A stretch of DNA of 64,000 nt from Ampullaceana balthica (GCA_944989445.1 CALYLW010000692.1:62001-126000); one strand, 5' to 3'. Numbered from the stretch's first letter, positions 21,931 through 32,274 are shown. The notes: generated by a model from the sequence alone, not told the origin. Made by a program: numbers and translations.

Positions 21931-22268
21931 TTAGTTAGCGCCAAGTGTGGAGATGTGCCGTTTGTGTTTGACCTCACCAAACCACCCCTCACTCTAGTGG
22001 TATATTAGTCCCAAGTGGGAGATGTGCCGTTTGTGTTTGACGCTACCGACCCACCCCTCACTCTAGTGGTATATTAGTCCCAAGTGGGAGATGTGCCGTT
22101 TGTGTTTGACCTCACCGACCCACCCCTCACTCTAGTGGTATATTAGTCCCAAGTGGGAGATGTGCCGTTTGTGTTTGACGTCACCGACCCACCCCTCACT
22201 CTAGTGGTATATAATAGTTAGTCCCAAGTGGGAGATGTGCCGTTTGTGTTTGACGTCACCGACCGTGT
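21931..22268. repeat. 69-bp tandem repeat, about 5 copies
   Basis: The word 'agatgtgccgtttgtgtttg' recurs at 21951, 22020, 22089 and 22158 at exactly 69-bp spacing, and again near 22230 after a short insertion. Copies differ by single bases such as ctcacc versus gtcacc. Confidence 0.93.
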
Positions 22269-23850
22269 GGACCGCTCGTCAAGATACGGATGCCGAGAAA
22301 CAGAATTTTTTTGTCATGATACATGTATTATATTATTTTATAAATATTATGTAGTTGTTTTTTTAAAATTACCTTCAACATCAATTTGTCAAATGTTTAT
22401 GGGAAAAAAAATTACAAGTTTAAATTTATTTGCCATTGAAAGTGTATTTCTTTTGATGTTTACAATCTTGACTCAGGTGTCAAAAATCGAATCACTCCCC
22501 CCCATATTTCCTGGCCATACACACTCGGCAACTTTACTTTAACATAATTTTTTTTAACAGCAGGCTTCGAATTATGTATATCATTATTATTTTTGACCAT
22601 TATGCGTTAAATCAAAAAATTATGTTTCTAAGACTTTAGTTATTACAAACTAATCTTTTGCTCTTGTTTTTCGGTCTGTGTGTTTTACATATGTAAGTAT
22701 AATGATGGACGAGCATAAAGATAAGTCGCCCTGTTCCCTTTTACTTTTGCGGCTCCTTCCTCCAGCTCGTCCCTTCCCCCGATGATACCCCCTCCCGATT
22801 ATACCCTCCTCCAATGATCCCTCCTCAGATAATCCCTTCCCCTTACATTCCCTCTGCTCGAATCCCCCCCCCGTATCTGTCCCTTCTCCCGAATGTAGAG
22901 AACTTTGTATAATTTATAATTAGCGTGACATTTCGTACCCCCTGATGGCCAGTGGCCAGCTCTGTGTAATTTACGCATTCTGCTCCTTTCTCAGATTTGT
23001 GTCTTCTTGTTTTCTATGTGTAGAAAAAAATGTATTTTTAAATATCTTTAAAATCTCTTTTCAGCTACGATCATTTTTTTTTCATTTATGTTGTTTCAAA
23101 ACCTCAGTTTTTATAAATATATATATTTTTAATCCCTTATATTAACTTCACCGCCGTCTCGTCATCTCTCTCTGTCTGTCTTGGGCGGGCGGGCGGAAAA
23201 ACAAACGTCAAAAATGACCCACTTCCCGTGATCCGATCGAGCTGAAATTCGGCACACGGACCCGTCTCACCTACCAATGCATCGTATCAAAATTTCAGAT
23301 CGATCGAACCTACCGTAATTAAATTTATGCATTTTTAGTTTATCCTTATATAAGGTATGTAATTCAAATTCTCTGTTTGTTATTGTTTTTTTCCCAAGTG
23401 AGAGTTTGAGTTGACGCGTTGACGCGACCCATCGAAGTACCGGCGTGCTTTTGTTTACATTTTACGTGTCACGCTGAGCTCGGTCAAGCGATCGGTGACA
23501 AGACTTTTCCCCTCCCCAGTGTTATGAAGTAAAGTTGAGTTAAGACAGATTCAGTCTGTAAATATTTTGTAAATACTTTTAGTTATGTCTCATATATAAG
23601 GGATTTATAGTCAAAAACTTTGTTTTTACGGGGTTGTTTTTTTTTCTTCAATTCGGTTCGAGCTTTCAATGATCGTCTTCGTTTTGAAAGAAATTTGGCA
23701 CATGAATTACTTCATCGGATTATCAACAACAAAAAATGGTCGATTGACTTACACAAATTTTATACAATATACAAATTGCCAAGAGCGCACGAAGAAGTAA
23801 ATTTATTGAACAACTTTTAAGTAAATTTTATTCTTGTTAATTGTTTTTTA
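22269..23850. other. TRPC intron 1; no gene recognised
   Basis: Contains a pyrimidine-rich tract (22720-22890). A GC-richer block at 23145-23330 includes 'aaaatttcagatcgatcgaa', which looks like dispersed repeat DNA. A segment at 23600-23631 recurs nearly unchanged at 41012-41042. Confidence 0.4.
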
Positions 23851-24140
23851 AGTGGCTGAGTTGCAAACGCGCTCGGCTGGCGTACCGAGAGTCACGGGTT
23901 TGAATCTCTGTGAAGGCAGGGATTTGTTGCCAGGGCTAAGAGTGTCCCCGAGTCCACCCAGCCCCGAATGGGTACCTGACACTAGATAGGGAAACAAAGG
24001 CGGCTGTGCATTGTGCCACACATCCCTTTATAGCCGAGGCCTGTGAACGCTGCGTCACTTGCCAACAGACGGGCATGGTCTGTGCGTTCTCATTCGAACG
24101 TAAGACGCAAGAATCTTCTGCCAAAGAAGGAGTGTCTGTT
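23851..24140 (+). mobile_element. tRNA-derived SINE
   Basis: The head resembles a tRNA, with a degenerate B box in 'cacgggtttgaatctctg'. The body includes 'gggatttgttgccagggc' and 'cgaatgggtacctgacacta', and ends 'gtgaacgctgcgtcacttgc'. The 3' end (about 24085-24137) reads 'cgtaagacgcaagaatctt' then 'agaaggagtgtctgtt', close to the tail of the LINE at 17998-18300. Related copies lie at 24603 and, on the other strand, at 59966-60226. Confidence 0.82.
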
Positions 24141-24602
24141 AAAATTTATTTTTTTTTAAAATAATAAATAAAATAAAAGTTACAACTTAGATATTGAACT
24201 TCCCGCAATTTGTCGAGAACTCGTCTGCGCCGGCGTGCTGACCTCACAGCAGTCACGTGATTTGCCCTGCTATTTGTTTTTAAAAGACGGGTTGACATTA
24301 TCCTCCCGCCAACAGATAACAAAATGTGTATAACAATGGCATTCGTCAGTCTGGCATAAATGTTAGGATATCACACTATAGGTCAGACTGGTGAGGATTT
24401 GGCGTAAAGCCTTTTTTTTTCCAGAATCCGAAGCAGCAAGCTGGTCAATGATGGCATTTATGACGCAAATTGTTGTTGTTAGTGGTTGGAATATTTAACA
24501 TGTTACACAACTTTAGATTTTTTTAATTTATTTTTTATTATTATTATTATTTTATAATTTTTTTTTCGTTGTGTTGTTGTTTCTTTATTTACGGTGGTCG
24601 AG
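24141..24602. other. TRPC intron 1; no gene
   Basis: AT-rich DNA between two SINE copies. Includes a poly-T and TTA-rich tract at 24510-24570. Confidence 0.5.
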
Positions 24603-24828
24603 TGGGGCACGGTGGTCGAGTTGCTGGCTGGCGTACCGATGGTCACGGGTTCGAATCCATGTGAAGGCAAGGATTTGTTCCCGGGGCCAAGGGTGTCCCT
24701 GAGTCCACTCAGCTTCGAATGGGTACCACTAGTTAGGGAAACAAAAGCGGCTGGGTAATGCGTGAAACACTCATAGCCGTGGCTTGTGAACGCTGCGTCA
24801 ATTGCCACTCGACCACCGCGTCCCCACT
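24603..24828 (+). mobile_element. tRNA-derived SINE, second copy, with inverted head at its end
   Basis: The head is 'ggtggtcgag...', the B box 'ggttcgaatccat', and the body matches the copy at 23851. After 'gtgaacgctgcgtca' it does not run into the usual LINE-like tail. It ends 'gccactcgaccaccgcgtcc', the reverse complement of a SINE head. The copy is therefore bounded by an inverted tRNA-like head and could fold back on itself. Confidence 0.78.
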
Positions 24829-25488
24829 GGTTTCATAATTTAAAGTCCTCAATCTTTAATTTAATTTTTACTAATAATTTTTATTTTCCCCGTTCCTTTA
24901 ATCTGGTAAATCGCCTAACGATAAATTTAGAGACAATCAGAGGAAAGCCTTATCAATGTTATGATTGTAGCATAATAACAAAAATTAGAGCTATTTTTGG
25001 AAAACAATAATAATAAAAATCAGCAAGAAGAACAGGGTATCAAGATTAAAAGAGGATAAAAGCGCGACTTTACACGGTGTGAGACTCACTTCTTATGGCC
25101 ACGGAGTCTTCAAGTAGCCATCACGTTTGTTCACCCCATTTAGCAGGAGAGCATTTCTCCATGTCAAGACGACAGACAAGCATTCAAGGAAATCAAGCCT
25201 TCATGTCGACATTCCAACTGTGTCTGTGTCATAAATAAAACGTTCGTGTTCTATAGTTTCTGACGTCATATTAAATAAGAACAAACACATTCTCCTTTGT
25301 ATTCTTGATAACAAAATTCTCTCATTAACATTAACTTGAAGTATCTAATACTAATACAGCAACTTTACAGCGAAGTGCCAAAATTTCATTCGCTTTGCTA
25401 CCATCCCACAACCAGTGATTCCGTTATTTCCCCAATCAATATCCTGTCACTTTGACCACTACTAAATCTTTGTTGTTGTTTTTTTCAG
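24829..25488. other. TRPC intron 1, right end; no gene
   Basis: AT-rich DNA ending in the acceptor TGTTGTTTTTTTCAG of the exon at 25489. Confidence 0.6.
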
Positions 25489-25722
25489 TTCGTGTCACAT
25501 CCCAACTGCCAGCAGCTACTAGCGTCCTTGTGGTACGAGGGATTGCCGGCTTCAGGCGGAGGTCCATCCTGTCCAAACTGACCATCATGGGATTCATCGG
25601 CGCCTTGTTCCCGGTCTGGTCCATCGTTTACCTCATAGCGCCCAAATGCAGCATTGGTCAGTTTATAACAAAGCCATGCGTCAAGTTCATGATTCACTGC
25701 ACGTCATACGTCGTTTTTCTAT
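25489..25722 (+). CDS. TRPC: TRPC channel exon with a one-base frameshift (pre-S1 and S1)
   Basis: The exon opens in the expected phase 0 as FVSHPNCQQLLASLWYEGLP. To continue with the conserved GFRRRSILSKL..., one base must be added between 25548 and 25549 (CCGGCTTC read where CCGGGCTTC is expected). Past that point the frame runs through a hydrophobic segment (GFIGALFPVWSIVYLIAP) and CVKFMIHCTSYVVFL, leaving in phase 1 at CTA T|GTAAGT. The WYEGLPGFRR string is among the most conserved in TRPC channels. All other exons are intact, so a lost G in a GGG run from sequencing or assembly is more likely than a pseudogene; a true disabling allele cannot be excluded. Confidence 0.88.
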
Positions 25723-25825
25723 GTAAGTTCTGCTCTTTAAATCTAATTTGTCTTTGTTTACTTGAACTTTATTTAATTACTTAGGGTTGTACTTGTGGAT
25801 GTTGCTCTGGAGCTGGGGCAACAAT

Positions 25826-25894
25826 CAGGGGCGGCTTTAGGCATAGGCAAACTAGGCAGCCGCCTAGGGCCTTCAATTCCCTTAGGCCGGCCCT
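25826..25894. mobile_element. Tiny hAT-like MITE with perfect 8-bp duplication
   Basis: A 69-bp insertion starting CAGGGGCGGC and ending CCGGCCCT is flanked by exact 8-bp copies GCAACAAT (25818-25825 and 25895-25902). It sits in TRPC intron 2. Confidence 0.7.
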
Positions 25895-26260
25895 GCAACA
25901 ATGTTGTCTTCCATTACATTATTGTACGTTGTATTAATTGTATTCCAAACTAGTGGAGCGAGCATTTAACATGAATTGGATGTTTCTACAAAACAATGAC
26001 TAATTTCTTTTAGAATAATCGAGTGATTTTTCAAGGCCGTAGTAGTCAATACACTCTTTCCCACCTTTATATTTATATCGTCTAAAAATAGCTAAGACCG
26101 AATCCTCTAATTTTATAGTGGCAATTTTTTCTTCCATTCTGCCAAGTCACCAGTCTAATGCATAGATTTGTTTTTCAAGTTACTAGCATTTAAAATAAAT
26201 TGATTATTCAGTTCTACAAATATCAATCTATAAAATAAAATAAAAAATTTGAGTTCTACT

Positions 26261-26421
26261 AAGCTACAAGTCTATATAATCAATGTACTCCTCTTTTCAA
26301 TCAAGTTACAAATCTATATAATCAGTGTATTCCTCTGTTCAATCAAGTTACAAGTCTATATAATTAATTTATTCCTCTGTTCAATCAAGTTACAAGTCTA
26401 TATAATCAATTTATTCCTCAG
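26261..26421. repeat. 42-bp tandem array ending at the TRPC splice acceptor
   Basis: Almost four units of 42 bp beginning 'aagttacaagtctatataat' and ending in 'tattcctctg'. In the last unit the equivalent position reads CCTCAG, which is the 3' splice site of the exon at 26422; the other copies have CTG or TTT there and so lack the AG. The word 'ttctact' that opens the exon also precedes the first unit at 26253. Confidence 0.88.
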
Positions 26422-26562
26422 TTCTACTGATATTAGTGTCCCAGCGGGTGGAGGTGATGAAAATCAGCGATGATGACGTCAGAAAAGATGGCTCACCAAA
26501 GAAGGAGTTGCGCGGGTCGCCGGCTTCTCTGGTCGAGTGGGTAATATTAGCTTACGTGGCAG
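26422..26562 (+). CDS. TRPC: TRPC channel exon: end of S1, linker and start of S2
   Basis: Enters in phase 1 to complete FLFLLILVSQRVEVMKI, continues through a charged linker (SDDDVRKDGSPKKEL) and begins the next transmembrane helix with SLVEWVILAYVAG. It leaves in phase 1 at GCA G|GTGAGT. This matches the S1-S2 region of TRPC4/5-type channels. The exon is bracketed by tandem arrays that start at its splice sites: 42-bp units upstream and 33-bp units downstream. The downstream array copies the donor and could extend the exon in frame. Confidence 0.9.
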
Positions 26563-26700
26563 GTGAGTGGTGGGTAATATTAGCTTACGTGGCAGGTGAG
26601 TGGTGGGTAATATTAGCTTACGTGACAGGTGAGTGGTGGGTAATATTAGCTTAAGTGGCAGGTGAGTGGTGGGTAATATTAGCTTATGTGGCAGGTGTGT
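26563..26700. repeat. 33-bp tandem array duplicating the exon 3' end and splice donor
   Basis: Four further units of 33 bp follow the exon, each repeating the TRPC codons for WVILAYVAG and ending in a donor. Donor positions are 26563, 26596, 26629 and 26662 (all GTGAGT) and 26695 (GTGTGT). Because the period is 11 codons, the donors at 26596 and 26629 would add 11 or 22 residues (GEWWVILAYVA-type) in frame. Using 26662 or 26695 would include a TAA at 26652-26654. Confidence 0.92.
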
Positions 26701-26751
26701 CGTTAGTTTAAAGTCACCTACCTTTGTCTTCTAGAAAGCGTTTGAGTCAAT

Positions 26752-27212
26752 AGGACAAAGATTCGGACAAAACGGCCCCGGTCAAAACGGGCCCTGACAA
26801 AACGGCGACAGTCAAAACGGCCCCGGTGGAAGCGGCCCCGGTTAATAACAGTAAAAGAAATATGATCTTATCTAATTGAACAAATTTTATGGTTTACTCC
26901 AGGTTGCAAACTCACATACATGTTTCTTTGTTAAGTTTTGCAAGAGATAGAATTACATTTGATTACAGAACCAGAAACATATTAAAACATATAAAAACGG
27001 CCCCATGAATAGGTTAGAAAATATAAAATTTGTTAAAATATGTCCACAATTGCCCACAAATTGCACATAAATACCCCAATCTCCTTAAAAATTATCTCCG
27101 TCCGGGGCCGTTATGTCGGGGCCCATTTGACAGGGGCCGTTTTGATCGGGTTCATTTTGACAGGTGCCGTTTTGACAGGGGCCAATTTGTCGGGGCCGTT
27201 TTGACGGGTCAC
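26752..27212. mobile_element. Foldback-like element with reiterated CGGCCCC termini
   Basis: The left end repeats 'gacaaaacggccccggtcaa' variants (26760-26845). The right end repeats the inverse, 'ggggccgttttgaca' variants (27100-27205). The two ends are inverted complements built from a 15-18 bp tandem unit, with an AT-rich core between. No coding capacity. The DNA transposon superfamily is not clear to me. Confidence 0.65.
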
Positions 27213-27945
27213 CGGAGAAAGTAGTGTAGAAATTATTTGTCGGGCCGCAGAAACGGTATTTACAAATACAAACCTTTTAAGACCAAAAGGACTTTGCATT
27301 ATTACTTCTGAAAATGTATGATTACAATAATTTATTATACAATCATGTTCATGAACTTGTGAGAGGGGGAGGAAGGCGGTGATTATGAGCCAAACCATGC
27401 ACTAAAACCACTAAAAACTAGAAACCGTTTGCAAATGAGCAAATATAAAATAAGGGCGCGTTATCCAGGCGGTGTACTGCCATAGGAACTTTATCGAGTG
27501 TGTGTGATTGATGGGTCGTGTAGATAAAATATGTTATCATCTGACCGTATGTACTAGTGTCCCTTGTCAAAACAACTCGCACTCAAAAAGTTTACATACC
27601 CCTCCCCCCGGGCTAATACTTAGGTTTTAAGATAACGCTGACACGAGATCACAGAAAATACTTCTCTGAGAATTTCTCGAAGGCTTGTCTCTAGGAGCTC
27701 ACCTGGTAACGTGGGTGGTCTGGGCATTGTCAGATAAAACGATTAATTAGCTGGTTTTTAGATGGCTTATGATAATATCTTATCATATTTAATCTATTAA
27801 AGACGCATTTTCTATACAGGAGATTAGTATGTGCTACGCGTGGCCATGATTTAAGTGAAGTCTTGCATTTTTAGTCTTGTATTAACACAAGACCATCCAT
27901 TACTGACATTCTTAATATTAATTTTCACTGTCATGTTATGGCGTG

Positions 27946-28017
<72 letters not shown>

Positions 28018-28285
28018 TACATGATTTGCTATGTATGACCGTTCGTAACGCTACTAATTTTAGAAAGCAGCGCACCAAAAATAACTCTTTTCGAACATCA
28101 GCATAAAATTTTTCAATATGGAAATGAGATTTAATTTTTCTCTCTTTGTCACTACATTTTCTGATTATTTAGTTATTTCATTAATTAATTTCAGCTGAAA
28201 TATATTTATTTTGAAAACTTCCGTCATTTTTGGCGGGTAATACACTAGCGTATATAATATATATATATATATAATTATATATATA

Positions 28286-28340
<55 letters not shown>

Positions 28341-28665
28341 GTATATAATATAGATAAAATCTACTTAACAAAAGCCGCCCTGAATGTCCACGGAGGATTT
28401 TCAATGCATTATGATTTAAATTACCATACATGTCGCTGTAACGTGATGTTAACCAACAAACTGCATACACAGAAGCACGCACACGGAGACATGACGTCAT
28501 TTTTTCTTTTTTAAAAATATTTTTTTTTACTAATTCTAAATAATCTCACATGCAATCCAAAGAAAAGACCAGAAGTATCCTCCCCTTTCATGTCATTGCT
28601 TAGAAAGAATCGATTCCACAAATATGCTGAGTATGGTTATTACATTTTCTCCCACTTTCACCCAG
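27213..28665. other. TRPC intron 3; TA microsatellites, no gene
   Basis: Holds two long TA arrays (about 27950-28013 and 28256-28345, the second with ATGT interruptions) in otherwise AT-rich DNA. Ends in the acceptor CACTTTCACCCAG. Confidence 0.6.
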
Positions 28666-28805
28666 GCCTAATGTGGGGTGAGATTAAACAGCTCTGGGAT
28701 GAAGGTGCCATCGAGTACATCCATGACATGTGGAATATACTCGACTTTTTTACCAACTCTTTGTACATAGCGACGTTCACCCTGCGCCTCCTCGCTTACT
28801 TGCAG
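28666..28805 (+). CDS. TRPC: TRPC channel exon: end of S2 and start of S3
   Basis: 140-bp exon, phase 1 in and phase 0 out. It encodes GLMWGEIKQLWDEGAIEYIH then DMWNILDFFTNSLYIATFTL and RLLAYLQ. The WGEIKxxW and EYIHDxWNxxDF strings are hallmarks of TRPC4/5 channels. Donor CAG|GTAATG. Confidence 0.93.
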
Positions 28806-29207
28806 GTAATGTATGCAGAGAGATAAAGGAGAGTTAGATACCGGGGAGGAGGGGGGGGAGTCAGGGGTTGTTGAGTCTAGTGTCGTAAACGTCTCGAGTT
28901 TGACATGTCTGGTCCCCGAAAAGGTATCAAAGAAAATCGTATTTTAAATTATATACATTATTGTATACATTAGTTCTTCTATAAATTTATTTTTCCTGGT
29001 TCTTTTTGAAATATTTAAAGCCAATAATATAATCCAAATATGGAAATCTCAAAACTATGAATAAATTTCCAAGCATACAAATTTTGTTTAGCTTTGTTTT
29101 GGGGAGAGAAGATAGATGACAATACAGAAAGTTTTAGAGAAGACATAACTCATGACATAAGTAGTCATAGAGTCGGACAATGTCATCATTTTGTCCTTGA
29201 CCCTCAG

Positions 29208-29575
29208 GTTCAAGAAGAAAAAAAGGAAGGCAACACTCAGGCTGACCTTGACCGCGAGGGATGGCCAGCCTACGACCCGAATCTCATCGCCGAGGCGCTC
29301 TTCGCTGCGGCCAACATCTTCAGCTCGCTGAAGCTGGTCAACATCTTCACGGTCAGCCCGTACCTGGGCCCACTGCAGATCTCGCTGGGCCGGATGATCA
29401 TGGACCTGATCCAGTTCGGCTGCGTCTTCTGCCTGGTGCTCTTCTCATTCGCCAGTGGTCTCAATCACCTGTACTGGTACTACGCCGACAAGCACGCTCA
29501 GGATTGCTCGAGGGCCAGCACCTCCACAAACTACAGCGTGACCAGCTGTGATAGAAAGTATAGAAGCTTTGCCAA
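29208..29575 (+). CDS. TRPC: TRPC channel exon: S3-S5 and outer pore loop
   Basis: 368-bp exon, phase 0 to 2. It encodes VQEEKKEG, DPNLIAEALFAAANIFSSLK, LVNIFTVSPYLGPLQISLGR (S4 and S4-S5 linker) and MIMDLIQFGCVFCLVLFSFA (S5), then the outer pore loop. The loop contains cysteines at codons 29505 and 29547 separated by 13 residues; vertebrate TRPC4/5 carry a C-x4-C pair here that responds to redox state. Donor GCCAA|GTGAGT. Confidence 0.93.
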
Positions 29576-30195
29576 GTGAGTTGATTCTTGGAATTTGTTG
29601 AATTTTCCTGGTAAAGAGAAGTATTGTAGTCAGTTCTGTGGCATTTTTTTAAAATAATTTTTTCGTTCCTTTTAATGTGACTCATACATTTTTAACTTCC
29701 TAAATACTTTGTTGAATAATACTCATTGTATTAACTTATTTCCAATGCTTTTGGGATACAAATTGCATCATAAATCTTTATTTTTAATCCATTTGTCAAA
29801 CATTATCAGGAGAAAATTATTTTAGTTAGGCTTATTTCAATAAAATTTTGATGCACACAAATTTAAAATTGTACTTTATAATTCTTGAGATTTTTTTTAA
29901 TATATATTGAATTCATTAGAGAACCTTATATCTTAGAAGACAAATGTGTAACTGATTGAATGAATAACAAGAAAAAATGTGGGTAAAGAAAATGTTTAAA
30001 AATTTAAAACATTTATTTCATAATTACAAAAGTTTATGCCTCACAGCTTACTTTCCTATTCTTAAATAGTTTATAGGGCAAAGAATAGCTTTTATTATAG
30101 GACCTTCAAAATGTCACAGATCTGAAAATATTATCTTTTAAAAACATTACACATTGAAGTCTTCCATGTTATCAGCAACATTTTTTCCTCGCTAG

Positions 30196-30397
30196 TCTAT
30201 GGGAGATTGTCCAGTCCCTATACTGGGCCATCTACGGCCTTGTGGACCTTGACCACGCAGAGCTGCAGCCCAGGTTCAAGCACGAGTTCACAGAGTTTGT
30301 TGGGAAGTTGATGTTTGGTAGCTACAGTTGGATAGCTCTAATCGTCCTGCTCAACATGCTCATTGCCATGATGAGCAACTCGTACCAGAGAATCTAC
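30196..30397 (+). CDS. TRPC: TRPC channel exon: pore helix and S6
   Basis: 202-bp exon, phase 2 to 0, completing FANLWEIVQSLYWAIYGLVD (pore helix and selectivity region) and HEFTEFVGKLMFGSYSWIA, then LIVLLNMLIAMMSNSYQRIY (S6). These define the ion pathway of a TRPC cation channel. The acceptor TTTTCCTCGCTAG and donor TAC|GTGAGT are good. Confidence 0.95.
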
Positions 30398-31372
30398 GTG
30401 AGTGGCCCTCTACGGGGACATTGACAGCATGTTACATGTTACACTGCACAACAGTTGGTCTTTTAAACATTTAGGAGGTTGTGATGGATCTGAGTTTGTT
30501 GCACTTGAATAAGAGGTGGCTCTACTAGAAGCAATGATGGCTACATCTGGGATGGGTGTGGTTAAATTTGGGTAAAGAAATGGTTATTTTGGAAGTGTGT
30601 GGCTATAGGTTATATTAAAGGAAGCAGGGCTATACTTGGGTTAAGAGGTGGCTATTTTGGATGGGAGGAAGTTTATAATTATTGGGAAAATGTGAGTATA
30701 TTTAGGAAAGATGGGGTTATATTTGGGAGAAGAGGTTTTGTTTATTAAAGGAATCGCAATAATTGAAAGGGTGTAGCAATGTATTAGGGAGTTCTGGCTG
30801 TATTTTGGGTCAACAAGTGGGTATATTCGAGAAAGGAGTGGGTATATTTGAGAAAGGAGTGGGTATATTTGAGAAAGGAGTGGGTATATTTGAGAAAGGA
30901 GTGGGTAAATTTGAGAAAGGAGTGGGTATATTTGAGAAAGGAGTGTGTATATTTGAGAAAGGTGCAGTGTATTATGGGAAGCAGTGGCTGCAATTTAAAG
31001 AAATCAAAATTGAAAAGGTTGGATAAACAAACATTTTTATATTTTGTATACATATTTTCAGAAACTGTTTGTTGATGGCCCTCATCTTGTTCATTCTAGC
31101 TAGACATCTCACCAATATAATGTTGAAGTAAACAGAAATCTCTAGGCCAATGACTCTATGATCTAAAAACTAGCTTTCTATGAAAAATGTATAATTATTT
31201 TAAATGCTCTTAAACTAAATGGTATAAATCTACCCCACTGTTACTTAAATAAATGATTCTTTAAAAGTTTATAATGTTGATTTATACACAATTTTTTAAC
31301 GAATAATTTCATTTTAGTAACAATTAGAATTTTTCATCAACATCCATCAAAATCCTTGCTGTTATCCACCAG
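30398..31372. other. TRPC intron 6 with minisatellite; no gene
   Basis: Intronic DNA rich in loose 'tggg...ggaag' words; the 21-bp array at 30824-30964 lies inside it. Confidence 0.6.
30824..30964. repeat. 21-bp minisatellite in a TRPC intron
   Basis: About seven copies of 'gagaaaggagtgggtatatt' plus one T, with single-base variants (gggtaaat, gtgtgtat). The period is a multiple of three, so it opens frames on both strands; I do not consider them genes. Confidence 0.92.
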
Positions 31373-31573
31373 AGCCAAGCGGACGAGGAGTGGAAGTTCG
31401 CGCGATCCAAGCTGTGGATCAGCTACTTTGAAGACAGCGGGACGCTCCCCCCACCATTCAACGTCATACCAAGTCCCAAGACATTCTACTACATCGTCAT
31501 GTGGTTCAAGAACAAATTATGCGCTTGTTTCTGCTCGAAGACGCAAAAACGCAACAGGTGGCAGAGTATAAAG
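31373..31573 (+). CDS. TRPC: TRPC channel exon: TRP box and proximal C-terminus
   Basis: 201-bp exon, phase 0-0: [20 protein letters not shown], containing the TRP box EWKFAR directly after S6, then [20 protein letters not shown]. The basic stretch [14 protein letters not shown] ends the exon. The proline-rich LPPPFN segment is the homer/CIRB-adjacent region in TRPC channels. Donor AAG|GTTTGT. Confidence 0.94.
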
Positions 31574-32274
31574 GTTTGTGACAGTAGTGGGCAGTAGACA
31601 AGTTTATTTTTCAAAAATTATTAAGACTGATTTTAGGTATTCTCGGGTAGAGGTTTGAAAAAATATTTAGTGGGCATTATTAAGGCCTAAAATTTTTTGT
31701 TCAGAATTCAGAAACTAACTTCCCACAGGATTAAAAGGAATGTCTTTCACTGCAGAATGGCAGCTATCTCATGATATAAAAAAATATGCAGCTGCTATGA
31801 AAAGCTTTGTGACTTCAATAAATGAAAGATGGCTGAGGCCATGTTTGGTCAACTTTGACTACATTCTCTGGCTCTTTGCCCAGCAGATTGGGGAGCTGCG
31901 TTTATTTTTTAACCTAAGAACTCATTGAAAACTTTGGGAGATGGATTCAAATACTTTTGTGTTAACTTGTACTTACAATTTGTTAAACTTAAGTGTCTGA
32001 CCATCACTCAGGCGTCAGTTACTGACAAAAAAGTATTTATAGTTGATGTTGAATCTTTCTTCGTTCAGTGGGTAAGTTCAGTTTACATTTCTGTAATGGT
32101 GTGTCCATTACAAATCCTGATGATTAGATACATGGATTATTCATGATGCATCCTTCTCAAAACTAAGCTATAGACAGTAAGTCTATAACTTAGTAATTGT
32201 CCATTTGTTTCTTAAATTAAAAAAATAAAACTCAAAAATATTAATGTCAAATTTTTTAAAAATATTTCTTTCAG

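Noticed and set aside
25489..25722. Whole TRPC locus as a pseudogene
   Set aside because: Only one single-base shift was found in a short G run; every other exon, phase and splice site is intact, so an assembly error is the simpler reading.
27851..28500. Frames rich in Ile-Tyr repeats
   Set aside because: Generated by TA microsatellites.
30763..31075. Frames with repeated GIFEKGV or RKEWVYL peptides
   Set aside because: Generated by the 21-bp intronic minisatellite, whose period is a multiple of three.
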